From positions 508,387-572,386 of the forward strand of contig JAHEDR010000001.1 of NCBI GenBank assembly GCA_024641095.1: a stretch of 64,000 nt of DNA, given 5' to 3'. Positions 63,368 to 64,000 of the stretch are shown here, in pieces. The first letter of the stretch is position 1; each line of letters starts with the position of its first letter. A program made the position numbers and the translations under genes. A model generated the notes under the pieces. The model searched no databases. It was not told the DNA's origin and saw only the letters and a list, made by a program, of their open reading frames with translations. The DNA is from Rhodoluna sp. GTDB lineage: Bacteria; Actinomycetota; Actinomycetes; Actinomycetales; Microbacteriaceae.

Positions 63368-64000
63368 ATGAGCAAGAAGGCAATCGGCATCGACATTGGT
63401 GGCACCGGTATCAAGGGTGCAGTGGTGAATCTAAAATCGGGTTCACTCATCGGTGAGCGCGTGCGCTACGAGACCCCTGCCGGAGGCAAGCCTCAGGACA
63501 TCGCAGCCGTTGTTGCTCAACTAGTTCAAGAACTTCCAGATGCTAGGCCAGACATGTTGGTTGGCATCTGCTTCCCCGCAATCACCAGAAACGGCATCAC
63601 CATGTCTGCGGCGAACGTTTCAAAAGACTGGATTGGCCTAGACGCCGACGAACTTTTTACCAAGACCCTAGGCCGCCCGGTGCACGTGATTAACGATGCC
63701 GATGCTGCCGGTGTAGCAGAAATTAAATTTGGTGCGGCAAAAGATGTTGATGGTCTGGTGATCATGACCACATTGGGAACCGGAATTGGTTCTGCTTTGT
63801 TTATGAACGGCAAGCTCGTACCAAATGCCGAGCTGGGTCACCTTGAGATTGAGGGCGTTGACTACGAATCAAAGGCTTCTTTCGCTGCCAAGGAGCGTGA
63901 AAACCTAAGTTGGGAACAATGGGCGCAGCGCTTGCAGAAGTACTACTCAACTCTCGAGCGACTATTCACACCAGACCTAATCATCGTTGGTGGCGGAGTA
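63368..64000 (+). CDS. ppgK: Polyphosphate glucokinase / ROK family (truncated by window end)
   Basis: MSKKAIGIDIGGTGIKGAVV; TTLGTGIGSALF. Confidence 0.9.
   Translation, partial: MSKKAIGIDIGGTGIKGAVVNLKSGSLIGERVRYETPAGGKPQDIAAVVAQLVQELPDARPDMLVGICFPAITRNGITMSAANVSKDWIGLDADELFTKTLGRPVHVINDADAAGVAEIKFGAAKDVDGLVIMTTLGTGIGSALFMNGKLVPNAELGHLEIEGVDYESKASFAAKERENLSWEQWAQRLQKYYSTLERLFTPDLIIVGGGV

Noticed and set aside
1-64000. CRISPR arrays, prophage, IS elements, toxin-antitoxin or defence systems
   Set aside because: No regularly spaced repeats, integrases, transposases or recognisable defence genes seen; gene order looks like vertically inherited core genome.

Overview
A compact chromosomal segment from a small-genome, moderate-GC actinobacterium, most likely Microbacteriaceae (inferred from gene content and order, not from a search). 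I see no prophage, IS element or CRISPR array. About 58 coding genes, a three-tRNA cluster (Val-GAC, Cys-GCA, Gly-GCC) and several hairpins/terminators are supported. Main modules: cyclophilin/DUF349/Rel; SecF-SecD-YajC; RuvB-RuvA-RuvC-YebC; PdxT-PdxS; ThrS; Mqo; two tandem ammonium transporters; ZapE; sulfurtransferase/SufE; RNase D; Dxs; aconitase; the DUF3159-DUF3710-Dut-DUF3093-DUF4193-SepH block; ParC/ParE; MurT/GatD-like pair; RpoD; PAC2; PepA; Lpd/E2; LipB-LipA; GlnA1-GlnE-GlnA2; NadE; PanB; Map; PpgK (truncated). The most interesting observations are: (1) the MurT/GatD-like pair has no cysteines at all, so the GatD glutaminase nucleophile is replaced by Ala and the MurT Cys4 zinc ribbon is missing. 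This suggests the pair no longer makes ammonia for lipid II amidation, and I propose it may instead act at the D-Glu alpha-carboxyl in B-type peptidoglycan. (2) The tandem Amt proteins differ at the first 'twin-His' pore position (His/His versus Glu/His). (3) Two GlnR-type boxes with matching spacing lie upstream of amt1 and glnA1.
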